Assembly: GCF_003086295.3 (NCBI RefSeq)
Contig: NC_092054.1
Location: 56,831,546 to 56,895,545, forward strand
Source of the DNA: Arachis hypogaea
Lineage: Eukaryota > Streptophyta > Magnoliopsida > Fabales > Fabaceae
Direction: 5' to 3'
Length of the DNA: 64,000 bases
Part shown: piece by piece, positions 19,926 to 31,000 of the stretch
Numbering within the stretch: the stretch's first letter is position 1
Layout of the letters: every line of letters starts with the position of its first letter
The notes under the pieces: generated by a model
The model's input: the letters and a program-made list of their open reading frames with translations, nothing else
Database searches by the model: none
Told to the model about the DNA's origin: nothing
Translations under genes and position numbers: made by a program

Positions 19926-21346
19926 TTAAGCATCGTCCTCGATGCTAGTACTGAAGTTGGGGATGGTGGTCAACAATCGCACCAGGTTGTGGCTCATGCT
20001 CAGGCTCGGGCTGTGGGACTGGAGGTGGTACTGGCTGTGGCTTAGGAATATCATGCTGGACCTCAGGAGGCTGCTGGACCTCAGTGGTGGTCTGCATCTC
20101 TGGTGGTGCCTCCTGCTATGTCAGCTCCTCACTATGCTCCTCCTCTTGGTCCTGCTCGTCAGAGGCGGGAGAGTCTGGGAGTGGAGGAAGCTCAATGCCC
20201 TGTGATGCAAATACCTGGTCTAAGCAGTCAAGATGTCGCATGACACGACGCTCGAAGTGCACCATGAAGTGAAGAAGGTGCTGCACCAACAGATAAGTCG
20301 GCTCAGGTCTGGTGGTGGTGGTAGCACGGATGCTGCGGCTGCTGTAGAGGAAGAGGGTCCTGCTGCTGCTGTGGAGGGTGAGGGTCTGGCTGCCTCAACT
20401 ATCGCTCTAGCTCGAGAACGATGTCTCGTCGAGGGCTTCTCGTGTACCCATCCACCCCGTGGAATAGTAACTTTCTTGTCGTCGTCATCTGGGGGTGGTG
20501 GTGTCACATCATCGTCCTCCCACGGGACATCAGCTAGCTCAGCCAAACTAGTAACCAGCGTAGGAAACAGTAGCAAGTCGCGGATGTGAGCTCTCCACAT
20601 GCTATGCCTAATCAGCCAGGGGAAATACACCTCTTTCCCTTCCATGACACACCCAATCAGAATCAGCATATCCATCGGAATCTCTGAGAAGTGAGTGGTA
20701 GGCAGGATGTAGTGGGCAAAGATCTGCTGCCAGGTCCTAGTCTCCCTAGATAGATATGCAGATAGCATCCCCTTAGGATTCTTGTTGTTCGAGTCCATCA
20801 CCCAGGGAGCGTCTGGTGTAGCAATCACACGCCTAAGCGCCTCATAGTCAAAAGTCATGGAAAGGATAGCCACCTAAGCGTCTGGTAGGCACAAGTCTCA
20901 GGAGTACCAACTCTGGAAAGCAGTGCATCCCCTATAGCCTCCTCAGTGATAATAATCTCTCTACCCCTTACGTGCACTGAATCCAAGTTCACTTGGAAGA
21001 AGTTATAGTAAAACTCTTTAACCCATGAGATGTTAATCCTTCCTAGGTCCCTATCAACGAAATCCAATCCCAACTCCGAAATACGGGCGTTTATGGCACG
21101 CCTCACGTCATTGGGAATATTCAGCTTCTTCTCAATGTTCAGATTTTTCTTTGTATAATGGGAGAAGCGTAGCTCGCAGTAGAGGTTGGGGAATTTGGTT
21201 GAATCAGTGGATGGAAGTGACTGATTTTCTATATCTTCTTCATTCAGCGGATTCTTTGCATAGTTAGCATATGGTGAGGGGGTAGAGGTCTTGGAGCGCT
21301 TCCTCTTTTTGGAAGTGGTGGCTATAGCTTTTCCTTTATTCGACAT
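19926..21346 (-). pseudogene. ORF3 of F (env-position protein), frameshifted
   Basis: Homologous to C's ORF3 (34602-35848). It begins MSNKGKAIATTSKKRKRS, a basic Lys/Arg/Ser-rich N-terminus. A core with FPNLYCELRF, ELGLDFVDRD, INISWVKEFYYNF and TWQQIFAHYILPTTH follows, then a low-complexity Asp/Pro and Ser/Ala tail. I relate it to the 'putative plant transposon protein' domain found after pol in many Athila-like elements; the function is not known. The frame shifts near 20860-20870 and is broken again near 20220. The last codons (SIEDDA) overlap the inner stem-loop at 19929-19946. Right before the ATG the minus strand reads CTCTGTTTTTCAG, a good 3' splice site. Confidence 0.75.
19929..19946 (-). 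promoter_or_regulatory. Inner stem-loop of F, overlapping the ORF3 end
   Basis: Minus strand AGCATCG-AGGA-CGATGCT, a perfect 7-bp stem, followed by TAATTCTAAAGTGTGGGGAGG. About 1.68 kb upstream of the LTR-proximal copy. Confidence 0.7.
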
Positions 21347-21348
21347 CC

Positions 21349-22990
21349 TGAAAAACAGAGATAATATAATATAAGCATATAGCCAAGTAGGTATAAAGCA
21401 CCCAAAGCAAAACATACTCATGAAGTGAATAAAGAAAGGAGATTTCTTGGAATGCAAGCAAACATAATTCAGAATTCAAACCAAACTTCAAACCAAGAAT
21501 TCAAACCATACTTTGCACATTATTCGTTTACTGAGCTTAGAAAGCACCATATCCAAAAGAATGATATAAAGAGTTAAGTTGAAAACCAAAAGAAGTCAGT
21601 CGGTTAAACAGGTTAAAGTTAGAAATCAGTTTGAAAATCAGTGATATGGTGATTACTAACTCAATTCGAAAGGAATGCACAAAACAGGGATGTAAGCACG
21701 TTCACAATCATGAATTGCAACAAGTCATTGATGATGAAATATGATATAGCTAGAAAGCAACTAATGTGAAACAAACCATCAATCAATGTAAGGATCACTA
21801 GTAATGTTGGTGAAATCAAAACCTTGAGAAACAAGTAAATCAAGCACATTTAACACCAATTCTAGCAATGCATACAAGTCACAAGTTCAAATATGAATTG
21901 GAAACCTCATGGTCTATATAACTTAATGAGACTATGTATGAACATAATGAACTATTTGGTCACATAGGTGAGAACATTCAAACTTGTGTGTCTATGCAAA
22001 AGAGGCACAAAATTTTAAGGAAATCACAAGTGATGGTCAATTAGAAAATTCATTCAAACCATTCAATGCCTATACGCAAATCATCATGCATCACATGCAA
22101 AGAGTTTAAGCAAGACCAAAACTTGTCCCTAAGGATTTTCCAAAACCATTTAAGCAACAAGATTCTAATTGAATAGAAATCATCAACTAGAATTTGTTAC
22201 ACCCATCAAACAAGGTTAATTTAAGGATTATGGTTAAGAAAAATTCGGCAGCATTTCAGCAGCATATTGGCTATTTTCCAAATTCAAACAGTCAAAGCAG
22301 ATTCCATATGAATTCATCAATAATTAGAAACACAAAATCATATATATGAGTTCATATGGATGTAACAGATAGCCAATAGTTCAGCAACAAAATAATTCAA
22401 ACAGCATAGAGAGCAGAAGCAGTTGCTTCAATCAGCATTTCCTTCACCAATCTATCACAAGTAAGCAGCATTAACAGATTACATGAACACAGAGCAATGC
22501 AGCAAAACAGAGCAATTTCACATAGCAGCAGAAACTCCAACAAGCCTAAATCCACTACTCAGCCCAGATTCGCTAACCACCTAAATCAAACTAAACTAAC
22601 TAACTAAGCTAATTCTAACTACACTAATGGAATTACAGTAAATAGTAGAAAGGATGCAGAACAGGGGAAGCAGGAACCTGGGGTGCAGAAACTGAACGGG
22701 GCAAATGAGAGGAAGGTGAAGTGGAGTGGTGGTTCGACATCGCTGTGAAGTAAAGCTCGCGCCGGCAACAATGGTGGTCGCGGTGGCGCTGGGGCGGCAC
22801 TGAGGCTGTGAGAGCGAGCAGAGACAGAGAGGGGTGGAGTGGAGGAGAGAAAGGGAGTGAGGAGGAGGGGGTTGGTGACGGCGGTGGCGATGGTCACGGG
22901 TCGCTCGCCGGAGGGCAGCCGGTGGTGGGTTGCTCAGAGGTTGGAGGTTGAAGATGGAGGGAGAGAAGAAATGGAACGTTGGGAGGGGGG
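21349..22990 (-). other. ORF3 upstream region of F, possible leader and intron
   Basis: On the minus strand a pyrimidine/CCG-rich leader (about 22990-22680) ends CACCCCAG followed by GTTCCTGC. Then comes about 1.3 kb of A+T-rich sequence with no frame, ending in TTATCTCTGTTTTTCAG directly before the ORF3 start. This looks like a leader exon, intron and acceptor. A long minus-strand frame at 23117-22596 is low-complexity Pro/Ser/Arg and is not a convincing gene. Confidence 0.45.
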
Positions 22991-23046
22991 TTTTGCGCGA
23001 GTGCGCTAGGGCTTCGCGTCTCTGGTTAAATGGGGTTTTTTGAATC

Positions 23047-23497
23047 CACGCGCGCGCATTGTGCGCGTCCGCGTGGGTGATAGAAATAGGGAGGTGGCGC
23101 GGGGGCGCCATACGCACCTACGCATATATAGACGAGTTAAGGGTTGGCGCGGACGCGTACAGTGCACGTCCGCGCGGTATGCTGGGCTAGAGGCACAAAA
23201 GAGGCCCAGAGTTGGCACAACTCTCAGGTCCTTTGGCCTGGGTGATGCTAAAATGCATCGACGCACGCGCACCGTGCGCGTTCGCGTGGATGGTATGAGC
23301 TTATGGAATGGGCGCGGAGGCGCGAAGTATACCAACGCATGTATGAAGAAACAGGGAGTGGCGTGGACGCGTACAGCGTGCGTCCGCGTGGGTTGAGACA
23401 CAGAGTTGGCCCAAAAGTGGCACAACTTTCTGGTCCTTGGCCCAGATAGTTGAAATGGGCAGCCTACGCGCACGCGCACTTTGCGCTAGCGCGTGGC
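23047..23497. repeat. GC-rich palindromic array, F internal
   Basis: Repeated palindromic words (CACGCGCGCGCATTGTGCGC, GCGGACGCGTAC, GCGCACGCGCAC) spaced 40-90 bp, interleaved with 'GGCCCAGAGTTGGCACAAC'-like segments. Equivalent in position to 33841-34380 in C and 40938-41347 in A2. A 13-T run at its end (about 23506-23519) is probably polymorphic. Confidence 0.75.
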
Positions 23498-23873
23498 TTG
23501 GGTTTTTTTTTTTTTTTTTAAAGAGCATCAAAAGACCTCCTAACTTTCCATCCTTCTCTAAGACTCTAAACTAGCTAAGATGCAATATTAAACGCATTTT
23601 GAAACATAAGGGCTTTTTCAGACAACTTGAGAAAACTTGCAATTCAAGCAAAAATTCAATTCAAAGATTCATCCCTTATTAAAGCATAGAATGCATAAAC
23701 ACCTTAGCAAGCAAATGAAAATATACCAAGAAGTAAAGAAACTATATACAATGGAACCCAATTCATTCATTCATTATATTTACAAGAGAATGGAAAGAGT
23801 TTACCATGGTGGGGTATCTCCCACCAAGCACTTTTAATTTAGGTCCTTAAGTTGGACATTGGGAGGTTTCTTG

Positions 23874-25747
23874 TCAAGGTGGCTTATGCTTGTATCCATC
23901 CTTGAACCTCCAAGAGTGCTTGTCCTTCAATTGGTTGTCAGAAGTTCCAACCTTCTTCATTAAGCTTTGGTGAGGTCTTCTCCAAGACATGAGCTCCCGA
24001 GATTGACTATCATAGGATAATCCAGGATCCCATATCTTGTCCTCGCACCCATCTTCTAGTTGATTTTCTTGACTTTGTCCAGGCGACGAGAAAATAGAAT
24101 TCTCATGGAAGCACCAAACTACTCTCCTAGACCCATTTAATTGAGCATTTCACTAATCCATTCTCTCCAATTTCGAGCTTTCCACCATAATGAGCTTAGA
24201 TTTAGAACGCCAACCACTAAACATCCTCCTCTTTCGCTTAATTCCACAAAGCGCCCTAAGTTGGCCATCCGTTTCAAGAAAACCATACTCAAGTGGGATA
24301 ATAATGCTGAGAGTTAGAAGTTTTACCCACTCAAGCGGATGATTGGATGACGAACTAGGTGGAGGAGTTCCCAAAGATCTTGATAAAGCATGCTCTACTC
24401 CCGTCCATCCTCTTCTAGAGGTTTCCACCACTTGGCGAGGTTCTTCAAGTTCCTCCTCATGCCAAGCTTCCTCAAATTCACATTCTTCTTCACTAATTTC
24501 TTCTATTTCTTCCCCATCACTCTCATCATAGATGGGAGGTATAGTGAAATCTACCTCATCATCAAGTCTATGCATTTTGGGGAAGGACTCTTCAAACTCA
24601 AAAGGATCATATGTTGATTCGGAATCATCATAGGTAGGAGCGCTTGTTGCTCGAAATACTTCTCCCAGTTCTTCACCCTCAGTAGATCTTGGAGGTTTCA
24701 AGTCTTCCTCAACCTTGCTTTCTAGTCCACTGGGGAAGGGTTCAACAAGATCATCAAGGGAATTGATCAACATGGGTAAAAAATCACTAGTGATGGAATC
24801 CACTTCTTGATCAATTTCCTTCAACTCTCTGTTTACTTCCGCAACATTGCTCTTCTCTTCAATATCCTTTCCAAACTCATTGGAAAAGGATTCTTCAGTT
24901 TGCAATTCCTTTATGTGCTCAACGTATCCTAAACACCCATCCACTACTTCCTTTTTTTTTCGCTAATCTCTATCTTCTCCTCTTGTTGTCTTTCTTGCTT
25001 CAATTCTTCTTTCTCACCATGGAGCTTCAAGTTCATATCCTCACTAACCTCCTTGACTGTTTCTCCACATTCAACAATGGGGGTACTTAAGGTGCATGAA
25101 CTCAGGTGGGACATTAGGTGATTCACGGCTTCTACCATGCTAGCTATCTTTGCTCTTAGCTCCTTAAACTTAGTTTCATCCTCCTCTTGCCGTCTTAAGA
25201 TGCGAGATTCAAGGTCTCTCAGTTCTAATATGAAGGCTTCATCGGGAGGTGGTGTTGGAAGAGAGAATTCATCGGTTAGGGGAAGATTGTTGTAATCGGA
25301 AGGTGGTTCATATTGGTGGAATTCTTGAGGTGGTGTATGTGGAATTTGTGGTTCTTGGGAATATTGGTATTGTGATGGTGGTTGTTCTATATGTGATTCT
25401 AATGGTGGTTGATATGGTGTGTATGAGTTATGGTCATGTAGAGTTGAATGGTGATGTGAGGCTTGTGAGTATGACGTGTGGCTATATTGAGGAATGAGGT
25501 CACATGCATATGATGATTGTGGTTGACAACCACAATAAGGGTCATCACACACATTGGATTGGTATACATTAGGATCAGAATTATACCCATAGGAGTTCGT
25601 AGGAGGTTGTTGCCATGAAGGTTGTTGATAAGCTTGAGGTTCCTCCCATCCTTGATTCCCAAATCCTTGATGCATATCCTCATTGGAGCTTTCATTTCCT
25701 ACAACATAGTTTGAACTACACTCATAGCCAAAAGGATGAGAATTCAT
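23874..25747 (-). pseudogene. ORF-N of F, best-preserved copy, two breaks
   Basis: Homologue of 3465-5038 and 39100-40672. The first 250 or so codons (from ATG at 25747) are open: MNSHPFGYECSS start, Pro/Gln/Tyr/His-rich segment to about residue 180, then ELRDLESRILRRQEEDETKF and following residues, which look like a coiled coil. The frame changes at the T-run near 24950-24960, continues as an acidic segment and the PLEYGFLETDGQLRALCG block, and stops at 24153. The homologous tail is readable to TGA at 23874. Here the codon matching the A1/A2 TGA is an Arg codon, so that stop arose in the A lineage. No known domain is recognised. Confidence 0.75.
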
Positions 25748-25882
25748 AATGAAATAAAAAATAAAAACAAAGAGCAATAAGAAATAAAGAAAATAGAATC
25801 CTAACTAGTAAAAACTGGCAAACAAACCAAAGTTCAAGCTATTCACAATATATACAATAGCCAATAACATAGCACCATTCGA

Positions 25883-25900
25883 TCCCCGGCAACGGCGCCA
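25883..25900 (-). promoter_or_regulatory. F primer binding site, tRNA-Asp type
   Basis: Complement of TGGCGCCGTTGCCGGGGA, with the match extending to ATCG at 25882-25880. Three bases separate it from the LTR end at 25904. Confidence 0.93.
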
Positions 25901-25903
25901 TTT

Positions 25904-26077
25904 TGATGATCGTGACTCTCGGCGGTTTAGAATTTATCTAATGAGGTCTCGTTGTTAAGTATAGTTTCTAAACCAACCAATAGTCCTTTCATACAAAAAT
26001 TTAGGTTGTCACAAGTAACAAACCCCAATGAAAATTTACCGGAGTATTTGGACTCCGGGTTTTCTCACAAGGAGATT
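25904..26077 (-). repeat. F 5' LTR stub
   Basis: Nearly identical to 5600-5760, the end of F's other LTR. It is cut off after about 170 bp where C's LTR starts at 26078. The missing 1.4 kb is not seen elsewhere in the window. Confidence 0.85.
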
Positions 26078-27853
26078 TGATAAACTCCGATTTTGTGGTT
26101 TATTTTGTGCTTATTTTGGGGGATTTTATCAATATTTCTCACACTTATTCGCAAGAAATGCATGGTTTTGTGTTCACTTCCCAATATTGCTCCATGATGG
26201 AAAACATGCTTATTTTGCCTTAAAATTGCCATATTTTAATCCTCTTCTATTGCCATTCGATGCCGTGATGTATTTGTTGAGTAATTTCAGGAATTATAGG
26301 GTAGGAATGACTTAGAAGAGAGGGAGAAAGCATGTACAAAGAGGGAGGAACATGAAGAATTGAAATCTTGGGAAAAGCAGCATCGGCGCGCCCACGCACT
26401 CCACGCGGACGCGTGGATGGGATTGGCTGGAAGCGGCGCGCAAGGATGGATGCATCCGCGCGGATCAGAAGATTCCTATTGATGCGCACGCACACTTGGC
26501 GTGCACACGTGGATCGCAAAAGCAATCGGCGCGCACGCACGCATGGCGCGCACGCATGGGAAGCTGCACGTGACCTCATTAAAGAAAATCGTGCCTGGTG
26601 ATTTCTGATGCTCATCAGGCCTAATTTCAAACTGTTTTTGCATGGAAAAGACCCAAGGATGCTAGGGGGAAAGGGGGGATCAATCATTTTTACACTAAGA
26701 CATAATTTGAGCTAGTTTTTGGTTCTTTGGTTATTCTAGAGAGAGAAACCCTTGTTCCTCTCTAGATCTAGTTTTAATTTGATCTTCCCTTGTTGATTTA
26801 TGAATTGGATCTTGTTAATTACTAGTTTTAATTGTTCAATTTGAATTCCTTGTTACAATTTTGCTTATATCTAGTGATAGTTTTATGAATTCTTGTCAAT
26901 TGTCATTTTATACCCATTTCATGAATGTTGTGAATCTTGACTTGTTGATGTTACATTGATGATTTCTATGTTTAATCTTATTGTTTGGATGATTGTATGT
27001 TGATAATTGTTAGTGGGTACTTGTAGATTTCAATTTAATTGCTATTTTGAACATGTCTTTTGTTAATGCTTACCAAGTGTTCGATGAATTGTTTACTTTG
27101 ATTATAGAGTAGTCTTCTTTACTCTTGGCCTAGGTCAAGGAAATTGGGTAAACTTGAGTCATTGGGTCTAATGGATTTGATGATTTGGGAGCCCTTGGTG
27201 GTCAATTTGATACTCATTGACGCCAACCCACTACTAATCCAATTAGTAGGTAGGTTGGGACCTATGGGTTGATGTGATCAAAGCCATTTGACGTACTTCA
27301 AGTCTAGGAGTAGATATCATGTACTTAAGACTTTGAGGATAGACTTAATGAGCTTGATTCCTCATAATTGTCAAAATACGGTTGTTAGACAAGGATCGTG
27401 ACCTCAATTCCCATGCCTAGCCAAGAGTTGCTTTTATTATTCATATTTGAAAACCAATTTTCCCAAATTATTTGCTTTAGTTAAAGTTACTTGCTTGGTT
27501 TATAATAGAATTAAGTGGAATATTGCTTGTTCATTGGAATTGCTCATGTTTTGCTTAGATAGTTGAATTAGTTTGTTGCAATTTAAGATTACTTGCTTGT
27601 TAAGATTCCCATTTATTTTCATGCTCATAACTCACAACCCCGGATTTCTAACCAATGTTGAAGCACATGTTTGCCCATTCCTTGTGAGACGACCCGAGGT
27701 TTGAATACTTTGGTTATTTCTATTGGGGTTGAACTTGTGACAACCAAATCCCTCTCTAAATTTGACCCCCGAGGATTGTTGTTGGTAGAGCTATACTTGC
27801 AACGTGGTTTTATTGGAGAAAATCTTTACCAATACACCCTTAGGAGCCTGTCA
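26078..27853 (+). repeat. C 5' LTR, about 1.78 kb
   Basis: Starts TGATAAACTCCG and ends CCTGTCA, six bases before the primer site. Contains a GC-rich palindromic tract (26383-26575: GCGCACGCAC, CCACGCGGACGCGTGG and others) and a conserved end with GAGACGACCCGAGG near 27686. The start is closely similar to A and F LTRs; most of the middle is not. Confidence 0.88.
26383..26575. repeat. GC-rich palindromic array in C LTR
   Basis: Includes CCACGCGGACGCGTGG (arms CCACGCG and CGCGTGG) and several GCGCACGC/GCGTGCGC words. Confidence 0.75.
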
Positions 27854-27859
27854 AATTTT

Positions 27860-27877
27860 TGGCGCCGTTGCCGGGGA
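27860..27877 (+). promoter_or_regulatory. C primer binding site, tRNA-Asp type
   Basis: TGGCGCCGTTGCCGGGGA, exact match to the complement of the tRNA-Asp 3' end. Confidence 0.95.
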
Positions 27878-28002
27878 ATGGTTGCAACATATGCCTTAAT
27901 ATTGGTTATGTGAATATGTGAATATTGTAGATATTTTACTTCTCTCAATACTTAGCTATAGTTTAGATTTCTTTTGCATTTGTGCTATGAATTTCAAGTT
28001 TG

Positions 28003-31000
28003 ATGACTCGGTCTCAACCGAATTCTAGCTTAGCCAATTTTGATCCCGAGATCGAAAAAACTTTGTTACACACTCGGCAAGCTAGACGACGGTTGGACTA
28101 TACGCCTAGTACTTCGGCCTCTCTTGAGGAAAATACCAAATCACTAGACGTCACCGAGAGTGACTTGGAGTCCGCTACTTCCTATTCTTCTGTTGACACT
28201 ACTAATACATCTTTGCATCCTACAGGTGAGCCACACATGGCGGAGCCACGCCGGATCACTTTGCATGAGCAAGGAGCTCCGGATATCATACTTCAACCGT
28301 TGCAAGCAAGGTATCCTAACCTTGATCCAAACTTTGAGTTGAAGAGTAGCTTGATAAATCTACTTCCTAAGTATCATGAGTTGTCGGGTCAAGACCCCAT
28401 CCGACATTTGAAGGATTTTCAAGTTGCTTGTTCTACGGCTCGAAGGAATGGAGCCGATGAGGTAGCTATCATGGTTTTTGCATTCCCTTTCTCTCTTGAA
28501 GCGCAAGCAAAAACATGGTTCTACTCGCTACCGGATGAGATTGTGACTAGTTGGGATTTCTTGAGAAGAGAGTTTCTTGATAAGTTCTTCCCACCGGAGA
28601 AGACCGACTAAATCCGGAAAGAGATTTCGGGTATAATGCAAAGAGACCAAGAGAGTTTGTATGAGTATTGGTCTTGGTTCAAGAGGCTATTGGAGTCATG
28701 TCCACACCACGGAATGACCACTCACTTGCTCATTAGCTACTTTACCGGAGGTCTTTGTGTGGAAGATAGAAGATTGCTCACCGCTTCTAGTGGCGGTTCC
28801 CTTTCGAAAAACAAGACGAAGGGAGAAGCTTGGAATTTGATAAAGGATGTTGCCGAAGCTACACAACACACAAGGGTGAGAAGTAATCCTCTCAAGGGTG
28901 TGGTAGAACCATCCCCCTCCGAAGCAAGTCTAACCAAGGCACTTGGGGATATGAGCACCATCCTTACCCAAATCCAAAGGGATCAAAAGGAATACTACTC
29001 CATCCAAGCCGTCCAAGCCCCACCTCCGGTTGCTCAACTTGAAGGCCCTCCTAGAATTTGTGGTTTGTGCTCTAGCACCACACATTACACCGACCAATGC
29101 CATCAAATTCAAGAGGAACATTCCCTTGTGGTAGCCAATGTGAATTACAACAACCGTCCACCCTACCCTTCTCAAGGTCAAAACAACTACCATCAAGGTG
29201 ATAGTCAACATCAAGGGTGGAGAGATAATGCACAAGAAAGCAATCAAAACCAAAGGTGGAACAACTCTTCTTTTCATCACAACAACAACCAATCTTCATC
29301 CCAATACCACCATAACAACACCAACTACCAAGCTAACCAAGGCCACTCCAACCAAAACCAAAACAACTACACTAAGTACCAAGCACCACACCATAGACAA
29401 CAAAATCAAAATCAAACTCCTCCATCTTCCAACAATCAAGTTGATGAGCTTAGAGCTGCTATGGAAAAATGAGATGAGAGCAACAAGGCTCAATTCGAGG
29501 CCTTGAATACTCAATTGGCCAACCTCACCAACATGCTTTCAAAGATGAACATGTCAAGCCAATCACCAACCCCCAATAACAACACCAATCAACGCTCAAG
29601 TTCCTCTAACCTTCCATCCCAACCCCAACCAAACCCAAGAGGCGGTCTCAACGCCATCACTCTACGGTCGGGGACTACATTAGAGAAGATACCTCCAAGG
29701 GTCATGGGAGAAATTCATGAGAAAGAGGTAGTTGTTGAAGCTACACATGAAAAAGAGGTGGTAGACAAAAGGCATGAGGAAGAAAGAGTAAACCTCAAGG
29801 AACCCAAGAGGAAAGCTATAGTGGATGAGTCAATTCCTATTCCATTTCCTTCCATGGTGAAGAAGGCGAAGAAGACACCGGAGTTTGATTTGAACATGCT
29901 TCAAGTGTTCAAAAAGGTTGAGGTAACTATACCACTCCTTGATGCTATTCAACAAATTCCAGAGTATGCAAAAGTTTTGAAAGACTTGTGTACACACAAG
30001 GATAGGATAGGAGAATTAGAGATATTATCCTTGGGTAGTTCAATTTCTTCCTTGATGGAACCTATTCCAAGAAAATGTGGTGACCCTGGACCGTGCTTAG
30101 TGTCTTGTTGTATTGGTGGATACACTTTTTATGATTGTATGTATGACTTGGGAGCTTGTGTAAGCATCATGCCACTTTCTATCTATGTGCGGTTGAATTT
30201 AGCTCCATTAAAGAAGTCGGCGGCGAGGTTTGCCTTAGCCGATAAGAGTGTGATCACAGTGATGGGGATAGCGGAAGATGTACTCGTGGCAATTAAGGAT
30301 TTGGTTTTTCCGGTTGAATTTTACATCCTTGAAATGCCTCCAACAGAAAATAGAAGCTCCTCCTCTGTTCTACTTGGTAGACCCTTCCTCAAAGCCTCTA
30401 AATTCAAGTTAGATGCCTTCACCGGTATATATTCCTTTGGGGTTGGAGACAAGACTATCAAGTTTAATTTAGAGGAAGCCATAAAACATCCTCCCGAAAA
30501 ATATTCCGTGCTCTGATGTGATGTGATTGATGAAGTGGTAGCGGAAGTGCAAGAAGAAGACTATGACAAGTTGTGCTACCCCATTGTTGAGGAGACGGAT
30601 GACCAAGAAGATGAACATGAAGAAGTTGTTGAGAATGAATCCCATGAGATTGATGAAAAGGAACCTCAACTTGAGATAAAAAGTAAATTGAAGCCCCTTC
30701 CATCTCATTTGAAGTATGCTTTCTTAGAGGATAACCAAAGGTTTCCGGTCATTATTGCTAGTGAGCTCTCAAGTGAAGAAGAGGGAAAGCTTCTAGATAT
30801 TCTCAGAAAGTACAAGAAAGCAATAGGATGGAGCCTAGAAGATATTTTGGGAATTGACCCCCGCAAGTGCATGCATAGGATATTTCTCCAAGATGGAGCT
30901 AAGCCGGTTAGGCAACCACAAAGGAGGCTCAACCCAACCATCCTCGATGTAGTGAAGAAAGAGGTCACCCGATTACTGGATGCAGATATCATATACCCAA

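Larger units (their letters stand above)
5531..26077 (-). mobile_element. F: minus-strand non-autonomous Athila-type element, interrupted by B
   Basis: Read on the minus strand: a 5' LTR stub (26077-25904), primer site (25900-25883), ORF-N (25747-23874), GC-rich array (23497-23047), leader and possible intron (about 22990-21349), ORF3 (21346-19926), 3' region with hairpin/PPT (18283-18247), then an LTR (18246-17009 continuing at 5913-5600, split by B). Beyond that LTR comes a second primer site (5596-5579) and about 48 bp of element leader, ending at the junction with A1. The LTR therefore has element interior on both sides. No gag-pol is present. Confidence 0.8.

Noticed and set aside
19942..20589. 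Plus-strand frames rich in Leu/Trp or Ser/Gly
   Set aside because: They are shadows of the ORF3 low-complexity tail on the other strand.
22596..23117. 173-codon minus-strand frame
   Set aside because: Composition is low-complexity Pro/Ser/Arg/His from a CCG- and CT-rich leader, with no domain and no counterpart frame in C or A2.
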